Shown piece after piece: positions 1-7,798 of a stretch of DNA of 10,953 bases. A program made the translations under genes and the position numbers. Source of the DNA: Planctomycetales bacterium (GTDB taxonomy: Bacteria > Planctomycetota > Phycisphaerae > SM23-33). The DNA is taken from contig DAOVFI010000054.1 of assembly GCA_030673005.1 (NCBI GenBank), positions 1 to 10,953 on the forward strand. Direction: 5' to 3'. Position 1 is the first letter of the stretch; the number at the start of each line of letters is the position of its first letter. Under the pieces are notes generated by a model. It was not told where the DNA came from, did no database searches, and worked only from the letters and a program-made list of their open reading frames with translations.

Positions 1-34
1 CTCCTGGGGTGCGGTTGTCCACAGTAGTCGCATT

Positions 35-1219
35 TCAGGGCCGGCGTTTTTTCATCAGCAACAAGGCCCGCTCTGCATTACTAGCCCGGGGCGAGTCCCC
101 TTTCGCCACGGCCTGGAGACGGCGTTTCCCATCCTCTGACAAGCGGGGCGCCATGTATTCCGCAAGGAGCAGTTCTTCAGGCGTACTCGCAGGAGACTCG
201 AAAATACGGAGGAAAAAGCCCTCGTCGCCTTCCCGCCAGCGGAAGATTTCCATCGCATCCAGGAACTGACCGTACTGGCCGCGAAAGCCCCCACGCGACA
301 GTGACCAAGCCCTCCAGAGGCGACGCTCAAACTCCCGGTACTCCTTTCGCCTCGACTCGTTCAGCCCTTTGGCGTAGTCCCAGGAAGCGACCAGCGCCTT
401 GAGATACTTCGCTCGCAAAGCTGCCTGGCTCGCAGCAACGCCATCCTGCTTGCTCCGGCGTATGGCAATCCGTAGTTGCCGTTCCACATCAGCGCGGGCG
501 CTGTCGTTCGAATCGTATCCTCGCAAGAACCCCAGGGCCTCCACGGCGGGGTGATCCCAGTGACCGACAGACCACCCGTACATGCCGGGATCGTCTTTCA
601 GGCCAAATTCCAGGAGCAGTTTGAAGGAAGCCTGGTCATGGTAAAGGTCTATCGCCGCCATGGCCAGAGCGTACCAGTCGATCGTCCCCATAGACGACTT
701 GCCGACGCCCCATCGGCGGGAACGGGAGACAAAGTGATGCTCGTCATTAGGGTCCGCGATGCGGGCGATAACCATCCCCGAGAGCGAGGCTGTCAAGCCA
801 TCCAGATCCTTGTCGCGAGGCGGAAGGGCTTTGTCAGCCGTGCGGATCATCCGCTCGATCTCCGCTCGGTCCATTTTGATGGCAATGATTATGGCAGCCC
901 TATCCAGTCGTTTCCGCAATTCGATCCCGTCGGGCGCAGGGGGAAGCTCGGCGAGTCTTCTTATCTCGGTCCGGATAACAGGCCACGCTCGGGGCATGGT
1001 CTCGCTTGCGGCGTCGGCGGATTCCCCATTCCTTCCGGTTTCGGTTTGGTCAGATGAATCACAACTCAAGTTGGCGAGCATCAATGTGGTAATAAGGATA
1101 ACCCGGGAAACGCACGAACTGCCGCTAGCGGCTACACCAAGGCGGGGCCTCGTTGGCCTGGGGGCCGGTGACGTACTCATTGTTCTTGTCATCCACTCCG
1201 CTTTAGGATTGTTGCGCAT
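35..1219 (-). CDS. Lipoprotein-like protein of unknown function
   Basis: This 394-residue protein matches no family I recognise. The ATG at 1219 is chosen because AGGAAGG lies five bases upstream; a second ATG at 1192 has a poorer GGAG site. The N-terminus has an arginine/proline-rich stretch, then a hydrophobic segment at residues 40-52 ending at Cys53 (VILITTLMLANLSCDSS). This resembles a lipoprotein signal, although the residue at -3 is Asn, so the lipobox is atypical. A polar linker rich in Asp, Glu and Ser follows (about 54-75). The rest is rich in Leu, Ala, Arg and Glu and looks alpha-helical, with no Cys cluster and no catalytic motif I can name. It lies 114 bases downstream of the stop of the Sel1/TPR gene on the same strand and could be co-transcribed with it. 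An envelope-anchored helical scaffold is the most that can be inferred. Confidence 0.75.
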   Translation of the reverse strand: MRNNPKAEWMTRTMSTSPAPRPTRPRLGVAASGSSCVSRVILITTLMLANLSCDSSDQTETGRNGESADAASETMPRAWPVIRTEIRRLAELPPAPDGIELRKRLDRAAIIIAIKMDRAEIERMIRTADKALPPRDKDLDGLTASLSGMVIARIADPNDEHHFVSRSRRWGVGKSSMGTIDWYALAMAAIDLYHDQASFKLLLEFGLKDDPGMYGWSVGHWDHPAVEALGFLRGYDSNDSARADVERQLRIAIRRSKQDGVAASQAALRAKYLKALVASWDYAKGLNESRRKEYREFERRLWRAWSLSRGGFRGQYGQFLDAMEIFRWREGDEGFFLRIFESPASTPEELLLAEYMAPRLSEDGKRRLQAVAKGDSPRASNAERALLLMKKRRP

Positions 1220-1333
1220 GATTGCCTTCCTGTTACAGGCTCTCCCACCACTTGTCGGAGTTTATCTGTGGACACAATGGCAATTATCGAGGTTTAAGCC
1301 GATATAATTCAGTATTATGTCCCCGGATTATCC

Positions 1334-3922
1334 TCAATGCCGAACTGAATTTCCGGTAGGGACAACGGGCGTCGGGTAACCGGAGTCCTTACCGCGACCA
1401 AAACGTGAGATCCGCGTCAGAATCATTTTATGCAGTTTCTCCGCACGTTTCTTGTCGAGTTTCCTGAGAATCTCGGCTTGTCTCCAGGCAGAAGTCAAAT
1501 CACCTGTCATTATGCATGTCAGGCCCATACGAAGTCGAGCGTCGGAATTGTACGGCTCAATGTGAAGGCACTGCCTGAATGCTAATGTTGCTTCCTTCCA
1601 CTTATCCAACCGAGTGTATCCGGTAGCAAGTGAAAAATATGCGTGTGCATAATCAGATTTTATTCCGATGGCCTTCCGCGCTGACTCGATCGCCTTATGC
1701 CACTCGTGAGCCTTTAGATATGCAGATGAGAGTCGATCCCAGGCGTCTAAACAATCAGGTCTAATCTTGATGGCTTCTCGGAGAGACTTAACACTTTCTT
1801 TATATTGTTTTGCTTGGATATAGATGCTTCCCAATAAAAGATGAGCTTCGAGAGAATCCGGATTGATTTGGACCGCCTTCCTGCAAGCCTGTATCCCCTC
1901 CTCAAGGCGCTTCAGATCTCTACATGCCCCCGCCAAACAAAAATACGCTTCAGCCATATCAGGCTTCGTCTGGATGGCCTTTTTATATGCCGATATCGCC
2001 CCATCGTAATCCTTTAACATGAACTTGCAGACGCCGATCCACACTTGCGCCCGTGCGTTTTGAGGCTCACTCGCCACAACCTTGCTAAAGTACTTCAAGG
2101 CGTTTTTGGGGTCCTCGCTCCAAACACAATGCAAACCAGCTCGATATAATTTTGCCGTTGTTTGTGTCCGCGTATCCGAATCTCTCCGCTGGTTCCACTT
2201 TCCAAGGGATACTACTTCTTTTGGCTCCAATCGAGCCAAACGATCGACGGGGATGATAACTCGTAACTGTCGATGTTCAACGTTGTGCAATATTGCAAGT
2301 CCAACAATCTCGCCGCTCATATTTACCGCTACTCCGCTTTCTCCAGCGTTTGGATCAACGGCAAGAAATTTTGTAATCCAGCCCCAAAAGGGCATATAAT
2401 CTGACCATTGGACTATTCCAGCATAGAAGCATTTTCCGGAAGAATCAGACTTGTTTATTACAAGTAGTTTGTCCAATTCCTGCGGATACCACTTGGCAAA
2501 ACCGGGACGTTTTTCACCTCTAACCGGCATCTTCGCAGATAGCATCACTATACCCGCTTCCGGATCGTCGGCCAAAATGCCGCCAACGGCACTCTTTTCT
2601 CCATCCGAAGTTGTTATATCAAGTTTCGTAGCACCATTGAGGATGCTTCGAGCAGTGACGATCTGGTTGTCTTCGATGCGAAGACCCGAAGTAATAGCAA
2701 CTACTTTGCCGGCCTTGTCAAATGCTATAACGGCCACTACAGACGGTGTTATATGTTGTATGACAAACTTTTCCTTTTCCCGGCGCAATGCCAGGAGTAA
2801 ATCAGCCGGGGTGCCTCGCTTAGCCGCCTTTTCCAGCCACTCTTCTGCTTTGAAGACATTTCTGTCAATTGTCGCGCCTATCAGGTAACGTCGTGCCAAT
2901 TCGTATTGGGCTTTCGCGTCACCACCTTCAGCAGCAAGACGAAGCCATTGGGTACTTTCCAACACATCCTGTTGGACAATTACTCCCTTCATATAGGATT
3001 TGGATAGTTGAATTTGTCCCTGGGTATCGCCTTTTTCTGCCGACTTTTTGTACCATCGGATAGCCTGTACGGGATCGGGATTGACCCCCAAACCACATTC
3101 ATACATCAAACCCAATCGGCACATAGCAAGAGAATGGCCCTTCTTGGCTGCTTTCTCAGCCCAGTAAAACGCCATCTTCGGATCTTTCTCAGTCCCGGTT
3201 CCATCTTGGTAAAAAACAGAGAGATTGCTCTGGGCCGTCACGTGTCCCCGCTTCGCGGCCTTAAGGGTGAAGGCGAAGGCCTTTATGGGATCTTTCGGAA
3301 CTCCGTCAAACCCCTTTAGATAGAGTACGCCCAAAAGATTAAGAGAGCCTGCACAACCAAGTTCGGCCGCTTTATTAAAGTAGGCGATTGCTCTTCGGGA
3401 ATCTTTTTTAAAACCTCCAATGCCTGTAAAGTGAAGGAAACCCAGCTGGTGTATAGCTCTGGGATCATTTTTTCCGGCCGCCTTTTTTGTCAGCCTGACG
3501 GCTAATGCCACGTCTTTTTTAACGCCTTCACCTTCGTAGTACTTCGCAGCCAGGGCTGATTGTGCTGCCGGAAAGCCCATCTCTGCGGCTCGTTTGAGCA
3601 AATCAATGGCAGCCTTCCTATCCTTTCCTAAACCAAGGGTTCCACTTTCATCCTCATATATTCCGGCAAGCCAGTATAACGACTCCGCATCGTCCTCGTG
3701 TCGCTTGACCCATTCCTCAAGCCTTTGAACTAACTCCCTCGTCGGAGGCGGCCCGTCCTCATCCTGCCATTCCTTCAAATACCTTAAGTCTTTCTTGTGT
3801 ACGTTCTCATTGGAGGGAGCAGATTGTGTTTTGTTCGTGGCACCGACATCGGCTATGCAAACAGCCGCATACAGGATTCCCAGCAACGTTATTAGTATGG
3901 CGCGTATCCTCATGATATTCAT
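1334..3922 (-). CDS. Secreted Sel1-repeat / degenerate trypsin-like / TPR protein
   Basis: The 862-residue product starts at the ATG at 3922, where GGAAGGTGG sits just upstream; the longer frame to 3988 would need a TTG start with no ribosome site. Residues 1-25 form a signal peptide (MNIMRIRAILITLLGILYAA). About eight Sel1 repeats of 36 residues span roughly 79-370, for example the unit ending YKKSAEKG. Residues about 385-570 resemble an HtrA-like trypsin domain: IVTARSILNGA stands where HtrA has TNxHV, DPEAGIVML where it has DxxSDIAVL, and NAGESGVAVNMSGEIVGL where it has GNSGGPLxNxxGEVIGI. The His and Asp positions are Ser426 and Gly457, and only Ser529 remains, so proteolysis is unlikely. 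Seven TPRs in a 34-residue period fill about 587-824. The protein is probably a periplasmic or surface scaffold that uses both repeat arrays, and a dead protease fold, for binding partners. The exact role is unknown. Confidence 0.88.
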   Translation of the reverse strand: MNIMRIRAILITLLGILYAAVCIADVGATNKTQSAPSNENVHKKDLRYLKEWQDEDGPPPTRELVQRLEEWVKRHEDDAESLYWLAGIYEDESGTLGLGKDRKAAIDLLKRAAEMGFPAAQSALAAKYYEGEGVKKDVALAVRLTKKAAGKNDPRAIHQLGFLHFTGIGGFKKDSRRAIAYFNKAAELGCAGSLNLLGVLYLKGFDGVPKDPIKAFAFTLKAAKRGHVTAQSNLSVFYQDGTGTEKDPKMAFYWAEKAAKKGHSLAMCRLGLMYECGLGVNPDPVQAIRWYKKSAEKGDTQGQIQLSKSYMKGVIVQQDVLESTQWLRLAAEGGDAKAQYELARRYLIGATIDRNVFKAEEWLEKAAKRGTPADLLLALRREKEKFVIQHITPSVVAVIAFDKAGKVVAITSGLRIEDNQIVTARSILNGATKLDITTSDGEKSAVGGILADDPEAGIVMLSAKMPVRGEKRPGFAKWYPQELDKLLVINKSDSSGKCFYAGIVQWSDYMPFWGWITKFLAVDPNAGESGVAVNMSGEIVGLAILHNVEHRQLRVIIPVDRLARLEPKEVVSLGKWNQRRDSDTRTQTTAKLYRAGLHCVWSEDPKNALKYFSKVVASEPQNARAQVWIGVCKFMLKDYDGAISAYKKAIQTKPDMAEAYFCLAGACRDLKRLEEGIQACRKAVQINPDSLEAHLLLGSIYIQAKQYKESVKSLREAIKIRPDCLDAWDRLSSAYLKAHEWHKAIESARKAIGIKSDYAHAYFSLATGYTRLDKWKEATLAFRQCLHIEPYNSDARLRMGLTCIMTGDLTSAWRQAEILRKLDKKRAEKLHKMILTRISRFGRGKDSGYPTPVVPTGNSVRH

Positions 3923-4010
3923 ATCCACCTTCCACCCTATAATCGTTACTTGTGTTTTTATAAAACAATCACAATATGAATCTTTCAAGAATCATGATGG
4001 TTAGCAACCC

Positions 4011-4039
4011 GCCGGGACTACGCTTTGCTTCGTCCCGGC
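4011..4039. repeat. GC-rich hairpin between C45 gene and Sel1/TPR gene
   Basis: GCCGGGAC (4011-4018) and GTCCCGGC (4032-4039) are perfect 8-bp inverted arms, and further pairs inside (GC...GC around 4022-4028) extend the stem with two mismatches. It begins ten bases after the stop of the C45 gene on the minus strand, so it could end that transcript, but no T-run follows on that strand. It may instead be one copy of a dispersed palindrome. Confidence 0.5.
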
Positions 4040-4048
4040 CTACATATA

Positions 4049-5098
4049 TCAGAAAGTTACCGCGATATATTCTTCTTCGCAGGGATAGCCGTCGGTGTAC
4101 AGGAACTTTGCTTCGGAGGTGACTGCAATCATTGAATATTCCGTATATGACAGGTCCTTTCCGCCGTGTCGGCAGATGGAAATGTCGCCGTGATGTCGCA
4201 GTATTTTTTTCATGTGCTCGATACTGCGGTCGCCGTCGGCGACGGCGGCCTCGAGGTATCTCTGCCGGCCCTGGGAATAGGCAAGACCCTTTTCTTCTCG
4301 CCGATCCATGTTCTTAAGGAAAGGCAACTGATAATGGTTGACGCAATTCATTCCGACGTCGCCGTCTGTGGGTTTGCGAATCTGCGCCAGCGGGCACGCC
4401 AGTTCGCCCGAGAACATCCCGCCCTTCTTATCGACCGTTACCTGCGAAAATCCCTTGCCTCGCAGCGGCGCGGAAGTTACGTGCCGGGCCAGTTCGTCGG
4501 CCGATCTGTAATGGAACATTCCCCAGTACAGCCATTGCAGCAGCGGTGCGTGGTAGAGGCTTTGGTGGAATTTCGTACCCACCGACGAGTGGCCGACGGC
4601 TACGCCTTCGGCGTTCATCATGTCCCCGCCCGACAGCCAACCGCAGAATGTCAGGCATATCGCCGGTATTCCGTCGTCGGGATATATCTTCATAACCGAC
4701 ACCGGTCGCCGGCCTTGACCGTCGATAACGGGTCCGGTGTTGGGGGGTGAGCCGCCTTCGTTGTTCTTGCCCCACAGCGGGCCGTCCGGGCCGGCGGCGA
4801 ACACGACGTTGGAACATCCCTGCTCCATGTCCGGCTCGACAATCCCGACCGGCAGATTCAGTTCAAGTATTCTTCGTTCGGGCAGGTCGGCGCCTTCGGC
4901 CATACCCTCGAACTGCTCCATTACCTGCGGCAGAAACCTGATTAACGATTCCCTGAACCTCTCGATTTTCCCGTCGGCGGCCTCATTTTCCGGCGGCGGC
5001 AAAAAACCGTCTATGTGCGCCCTGATCTCCTCGCGCAACGACTCCCCTATCGCCCTGCCGATGCTGCGATGCGAACCCCTGCATTCAAAGACTTTCAT
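4049..5098 (-). CDS. C45-family peptidase / acyltransferase-like Ntn-hydrolase
   Basis: The 349-residue protein resembles the C45 (acyl-CoA:6-aminopenicillanate acyltransferase-like) group of N-terminal-nucleophile hydrolases. These cleave themselves before a Cys, which becomes the nucleophile for linear amide bonds. The likely nucleophile is Cys95 in EQGCSNVVFAAGPDGPLWGKNNE, where GC is followed by a beta strand, a G-P-D-G turn and the K/N-N-N-E segment that in the family supplies oxyanion and substrate contacts. FCGWLSGGDMMNAEGVAVGHSS (about 151-172) matches the usual glycine-rich strand with Asn, and NCVNHY (251-256) is the expected Asn-His region. Family members are usually 330-400 residues, so it is full length. 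It has no signal peptide, so it is probably cytoplasmic. The start is supported by GGTGAG a few bases upstream. The substrate is unknown; many bacterial members probably hydrolyse small amides. Confidence 0.85.
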   Translation of the reverse strand: MKVFECRGSHRSIGRAIGESLREEIRAHIDGFLPPPENEAADGKIERFRESLIRFLPQVMEQFEGMAEGADLPERRILELNLPVGIVEPDMEQGCSNVVFAAGPDGPLWGKNNEGGSPPNTGPVIDGQGRRPVSVMKIYPDDGIPAICLTFCGWLSGGDMMNAEGVAVGHSSVGTKFHQSLYHAPLLQWLYWGMFHYRSADELARHVTSAPLRGKGFSQVTVDKKGGMFSGELACPLAQIRKPTDGDVGMNCVNHYQLPFLKNMDRREEKGLAYSQGRQRYLEAAVADGDRSIEHMKKILRHHGDISICRHGGKDLSYTEYSMIAVTSEAKFLYTDGYPCEEEYIAVTF

Positions 5099-5110
5099 GT
5101 CTCACCGCCT

Positions 5111-5264
5111 TTATCGTGCGCAATCTATGCATCGTCCGGGTGGCACGGTCAAGAGAGGTCGAGGCCGATTGGCCTCGGCCTCACTTGGCCGTGGTCCGGC
5201 GGCATCACGGCCAAGCCTCACTGCGTTCGGCTTGACCGTGCCACCCATACACGGCAATCTATGC
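5111..5264. repeat. Composite palindromic element flanked by 11-bp direct repeats
   Basis: Three inverted repeats are nested here. The outer arms GGGTGGCACGGTCAAG (5138-5153) and its exact complement (5231-5246) enclose GAGGCC/GGCCTC (5161-5166, 5171-5176) and CTTGGCCGTG/CACGGCCAAG (5184-5193, 5206-5215). The whole is bracketed by the direct repeat GCAATCTATGC (5120-5130 and 5254-5264). Just outside, TTATCGTGCG (5111-5120) recurs at 5283-5292 as the last codons and stop of RNase Y. Such flanking repeats are what insertion with target duplication would leave. No transposase is encoded. It lies in the spacer between RNase Y and the C45 gene and could fold in RNA. Confidence 0.8.
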
Positions 5265-5282
5265 GTAATAGACCGCTATTAC
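5265..5282 (-). terminator. Short hairpin directly after RNase Y stop
   Basis: GTAATAG and CTATTAC form a perfect 7-bp stem with a 4-base loop, starting at the base after the RNase Y stop codon. No T-run follows on the minus strand, so it is a weak terminator candidate or an mRNA 3'-end stabiliser. Confidence 0.35.
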
Positions 5283-6878
5283 TTATCGTGCGTATTCAAC
5301 GCAGCGGACTTCTCGGATGAGAGTTACTTTTACTTCGCCGGGATACTGCATTTCCTCTTCGATGCGTTTGGCGATGTCGTGGGCGATCTTGGCTGAGAGG
5401 TGGTCATCGACGTTTTCGGCGTTGACCATTACGCGGACTTCTCTGCCGGCCTGGATGGCGTATGCCTGCTTGACACCCTCGAATGTGCCGGCGATTTCTT
5501 CGAGTTTCTCCAGACGCTTGATGTACCGATCGAGCGTCTCGCGCCGAGCGCCTGGGCGGGAGGCGCTTATGGCGTCGGCGGCAGAGACTATCGGCGTGAA
5601 GATGGACTTCACCTCGATGTCGCCGTGATGACCGGCGGCGGCCTCGATGACCTCTGCCCGCTCGCCGTAACGCTTGCATAAGTCGGAGCCGATCTGCGGG
5701 TGCGTGCCCTCGACCTCGTGATCGACACTCTTGCCGATGTCGTGAAGCAGCCCGCATCGCCTCGCCAGCGTCCCGTCAACGCCGACTTCCTCGGCGATCA
5801 TCTGCGAAAGATAGGCCACCTCAATCGAGTGTTTCAGGACGTTCTGCCCGTAACTGGTGCGGTAGTGCAGCCGGCCGAGGAGGGTAACCAGTTTGGCGTG
5901 CATGCCGCGGATGCCGACGTCGATTACCGTCTGCTTGCCCATCTCCTGTATCCGGTGATTGACTTCCTTGGCGGTCTCTACCACCAGTTCCTCGATCCGG
6001 CCCGGATGGATACGCCCGTCCTGCACGAGTTTTTCGAGCGCCAGGCGGGCCACCTCGCGACGGACCAGGTCGAAGGCCGAGATGACCACCACGCCGGGCG
6101 TGTCATCGACGATAACATCGACGCCGGTGGCGGCCTCGAATGCGCGAATGTTCCTGCCCTCGCGACCTATCACGCGCCCCTTCATCTCGTCGGACGGGAT
6201 GCTCACCGTCGATACCGTCGCTTCGCTGGTGTGCTCGGCGGCGTATCGCTGGATAGCCATCGTGATTATCTCGCGGGCCTTTTCGGCGGAAGTTTCTTCC
6301 GCCTGCTCGAGTTTTCGCTGGATCAGCTTGGCCGCATCGGCATCGATTTCCCTTTCGACCCTCTCCAGGAGGATATTTTTCGCCTCCTCGGTCGAAAGGT
6401 TCGCCACCTTCAGCAGCTGCGTTTTCTGCTGTGCGATTAACTCGTTCAGGTGCCGATCCTTGGCTGCGAGCGATTTCTCGCGTTCGCGGATCGCCTTTTC
6501 GGCGGCGTCGGCGGATCGCTCCTTGATCGTGAGCATCTCCATCTTCTGATCGATCAGGTCCTCGCGTTTGGAGAGGCGTTTTTCCTCGTCGCGGAGTTCG
6601 GAGCGGACGGTCTTGGTCTCCTCGTCGAACTCGTTTCGCCGGGCGATGAACTCGCTCCTGGCCTCGGCCTGCGCCTGTGCCTTGACGCGTTCGGCCTCTG
6701 ATTCAGCGGCGGCCAGACGACTTTCTATCTCCTTGCCGAGCGCCTTTTCCTGGAATCGGGTCTGAAACAGGCGAACCAGAATCGTACCAACGACGCCCAC
6801 GAGCACGCTGACGACGATCACCACCACCGTCTCGCCTGTTATCTGAACCTGCTGAGAAAGAAAAGTATGCGCATACAT
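5283..6878 (-). CDS. rny: Ribonuclease Y
   Basis: RNase Y is a membrane-bound endoribonuclease that starts mRNA decay. All the domains appear in order (531-residue numbering). A single membrane helix at about 18-38 (VVVIVVSVLVGVVGTIL) is followed by a long charged coiled coil at about 41-215. A KH RNA-binding domain holds GRVIGREGRNIRAFE (about 234-248). The HD domain has His350 (VLKHS), the pair His379-Asp380 (LLHDIGK), VDHEVEGTHPQIG, GHHGD (416-420) and SAADAISASRPGARRE (about 432-447). The length matches the usual 510-530. The ATG at 6878 is preferred because AGGA lies eight bases upstream; the ATG at 6884 is only two bases from it, and an upstream TTG at 6953 has no support. The C-terminal codons share a 10-base string with the spacer element at 5111. 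The gene heads the minus-strand run next to the large divergent spacer. Confidence 0.97.
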   Translation of the reverse strand: MYAHTFLSQQVQITGETVVVIVVSVLVGVVGTILVRLFQTRFQEKALGKEIESRLAAAESEAERVKAQAQAEARSEFIARRNEFDEETKTVRSELRDEEKRLSKREDLIDQKMEMLTIKERSADAAEKAIREREKSLAAKDRHLNELIAQQKTQLLKVANLSTEEAKNILLERVEREIDADAAKLIQRKLEQAEETSAEKAREIITMAIQRYAAEHTSEATVSTVSIPSDEMKGRVIGREGRNIRAFEAATGVDVIVDDTPGVVVISAFDLVRREVARLALEKLVQDGRIHPGRIEELVVETAKEVNHRIQEMGKQTVIDVGIRGMHAKLVTLLGRLHYRTSYGQNVLKHSIEVAYLSQMIAEEVGVDGTLARRCGLLHDIGKSVDHEVEGTHPQIGSDLCKRYGERAEVIEAAAGHHGDIEVKSIFTPIVSAADAISASRPGARRETLDRYIKRLEKLEEIAGTFEGVKQAYAIQAGREVRVMVNAENVDDHLSAKIAHDIAKRIEEEMQYPGEVKVTLIREVRCVEYAR

Positions 6879-6921
6879 GATCATAATCCTTTCTACTACC
6901 GGCTGGGAGTATGACGGGTAA

Positions 6922-6960
6922 GGACGGAAATGCTTCCGCCCTCGGCGCCGCAATCGCGGC
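6922..6960 (-). promoter_or_regulatory. Two hairpins in the RNase Y leader
   Basis: GGACGGAA/TTCCGCCC (6922-6929, 6934-6941; one mismatch, 4-base loop) and GCCGC/GCGGC (6947-6951, 6956-6960; 4-base loop) sit 44-82 bases upstream of the RNase Y start. They could form in its leader RNA. RNase levels are often self-controlled through leader structure, but nothing here proves that. I found no convincing promoter hexamers for this gene. Confidence 0.3.
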
Positions 6961-7669
6961 AGACAGACTAATGCCCCGCGAAGGAAACCCTCTCGACGCG
7001 CCCCCCTCAGGTCAGAATAATCTCATGCAGCCTCGGATGCTCGTGACTGAAATTGCTTCCATCTTTGCGCCGCCGAAAACTTCGAGACGGCTGATTTGCC
7101 TGATGGTCCAAATATTCGATCCACCCGCAATATGCAGGCGCAAAGATCGTGAACCGCTGCGCAATATTCCGCACACCGGAACCTTCCACATCCAGTTTCG
7201 CCTTCGACCAGTATGGCCATGACGTCAACAGCCTTTGATTTCTGACCCGAAGATGATGTGCCGGACCCGAACGTCCATAGACCCGTGCACACCCGCATCG
7301 GGGAAAACAACTTTCGCGCGACGACCTGTCTGCTGCGGTTATCCACAGCCGTCGTTTTGTCACAAATACGCGGACAGACCTTCCAAAAACACCTACAGGC
7401 CCGACCACGACCTCATTATTTATTATTCTAATCGGCATAACCTATCCACGTCAAGAAGGAATTACAGCCTATTTGACATATATTTCCTCTAAGACTCTGC
7501 GATAAAATTGGTTATAAAATTGACGCCTTCCCTTCCAAATCATGGTTCGCTGAAGCGAAAACGCCGGGATCACCGTCCCGCGCGCATCGGTGAGGTTTAT
7601 TCCATCTTCCGCACATAGAAAAGGAATTGTTACAAATTTCGGCCCGTTTCCTGTCGATATTGGAAAACA
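6961..7669. other. Gene-poor divergent spacer
   Basis: No convincing gene is present. Reading frames of 107-143 codons on the minus strand (7007-7438, 7023-7346) have no clear ribosome site, are unusually rich in Cys, Trp and Arg, and match nothing I know. Other contents are a consensus DnaA 9-mer (7339-7347), a weaker copy CTATCCACG (7441-7450 region), an AT-rich stretch (about 7412-7430), and the near-tandem ATAAAATTG repeats at 7502-7510 and 7514-7522. There are also small hairpins: TTCGC/GCGAA at 7545-7558, CGGGA/TCCCG at 7565-7580, and CACCG/CGGTG at 7571-7592. The last two overlap, so they exclude each other if transcribed. Confidence 0.5.
7339..7347 (+). promoter_or_regulatory. Consensus DnaA box
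   Basis: TTATCCACA is the exact consensus 9-mer bound by the initiator DnaA. The surrounding 20 bases (7335-7354) match positions 11-30 of the window at 17 of 20 places, where the core reads TTGTCCACA. One perfect box in 11 kb could be chance, but it sits in the large divergent spacer about 65 bases before an AT-rich patch. Confidence 0.35.
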
Positions 7670-7750
7670 GTGGACCGGGGCACCGAGAGGTGGAGGGATA
7701 CCTCTCTCGCAGCGGCAAACGTCGCAGTGGTTTCCGGTCCACATTTTTTT
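7670..7750 (+). ncRNA. Structured RNA candidate with terminator-like end and S-box-like core
   Basis: The closing stem GTGGACCGG (7670-7678) pairs perfectly with CCGGTCCAC (7734-7742) and is followed by ATTTTTTT. Inside are ACC/GGT (7682-7684, 7729-7731), a 7-bp hairpin GAGAGGT/ACCTCTC (7685-7691, 7700-7706) with loop GGAGGGAT, and a 5-bp hairpin GCGGC/GTCGC (7712-7716, 7721-7725) with loop AAAC and one G-T pair. This makes a three-way junction of about 73 bases, terminator-like on the plus strand. GAGAGGTGGAGGGA (7685-7698) matches the 5' core of the SAM-I riboswitch as I remember it, and GCAGCGGCAAACG resembles its P4 hairpin. The middle part of that aptamer is missing, so binding of S-adenosylmethionine is doubtful. 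It lies about 300 bases before the MscS gene, beyond a likely promoter. Confidence 0.5.
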
Positions 7751-7763
7751 AACAGATAAACAG

Positions 7764-7786
7764 GTCCCGCCAGGGGCGCCTGGGAC
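7764..7786. repeat. Small GTCCC/GGGAC palindrome
   Basis: CCAGG/CCTGG with a 4-base loop lies within GTCCC...GGGAC. The edges CAGGTCCCG and GGGACG recur in reverse orientation around the hairpin at 10253-10266, so the two are probably members of one short repeat family. Confidence 0.5.
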
Positions 7787-7798
7787 GAACACAGATGA

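Noticed and set aside
3923..3988. Longer N-terminus for the Sel1/TPR protein
   Set aside because: It needs a TTG start without a ribosome site and would bury the signal peptide 22 residues in.
6885..6953. Longer N-terminus for RNase Y
   Set aside because: TTG start, no ribosome site, and RNase Y normally begins shortly before its membrane helix.
7007..7438. 143-codon minus-strand reading frame in the divergent spacer
   Set aside because: No good ribosome site, residue make-up rich in Cys, Trp and Arg, mixed third-position bases unlike the neighbouring genes, and no recognisable motif.
7670..7742. Cyclic-di-GMP (GEMM) or cobalamin riboswitch
   Set aside because: The GCAAA and CAGTGG strings are suggestive alone, but the required conserved blocks and their order are missing.
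7469..7792. 107-codon minus-strand reading frame
   Set aside because: It runs through the structured RNA candidate and a palindrome, which explain its composition. The C-terminal part looks slightly protein-like, so a decayed fragment cannot be excluded.
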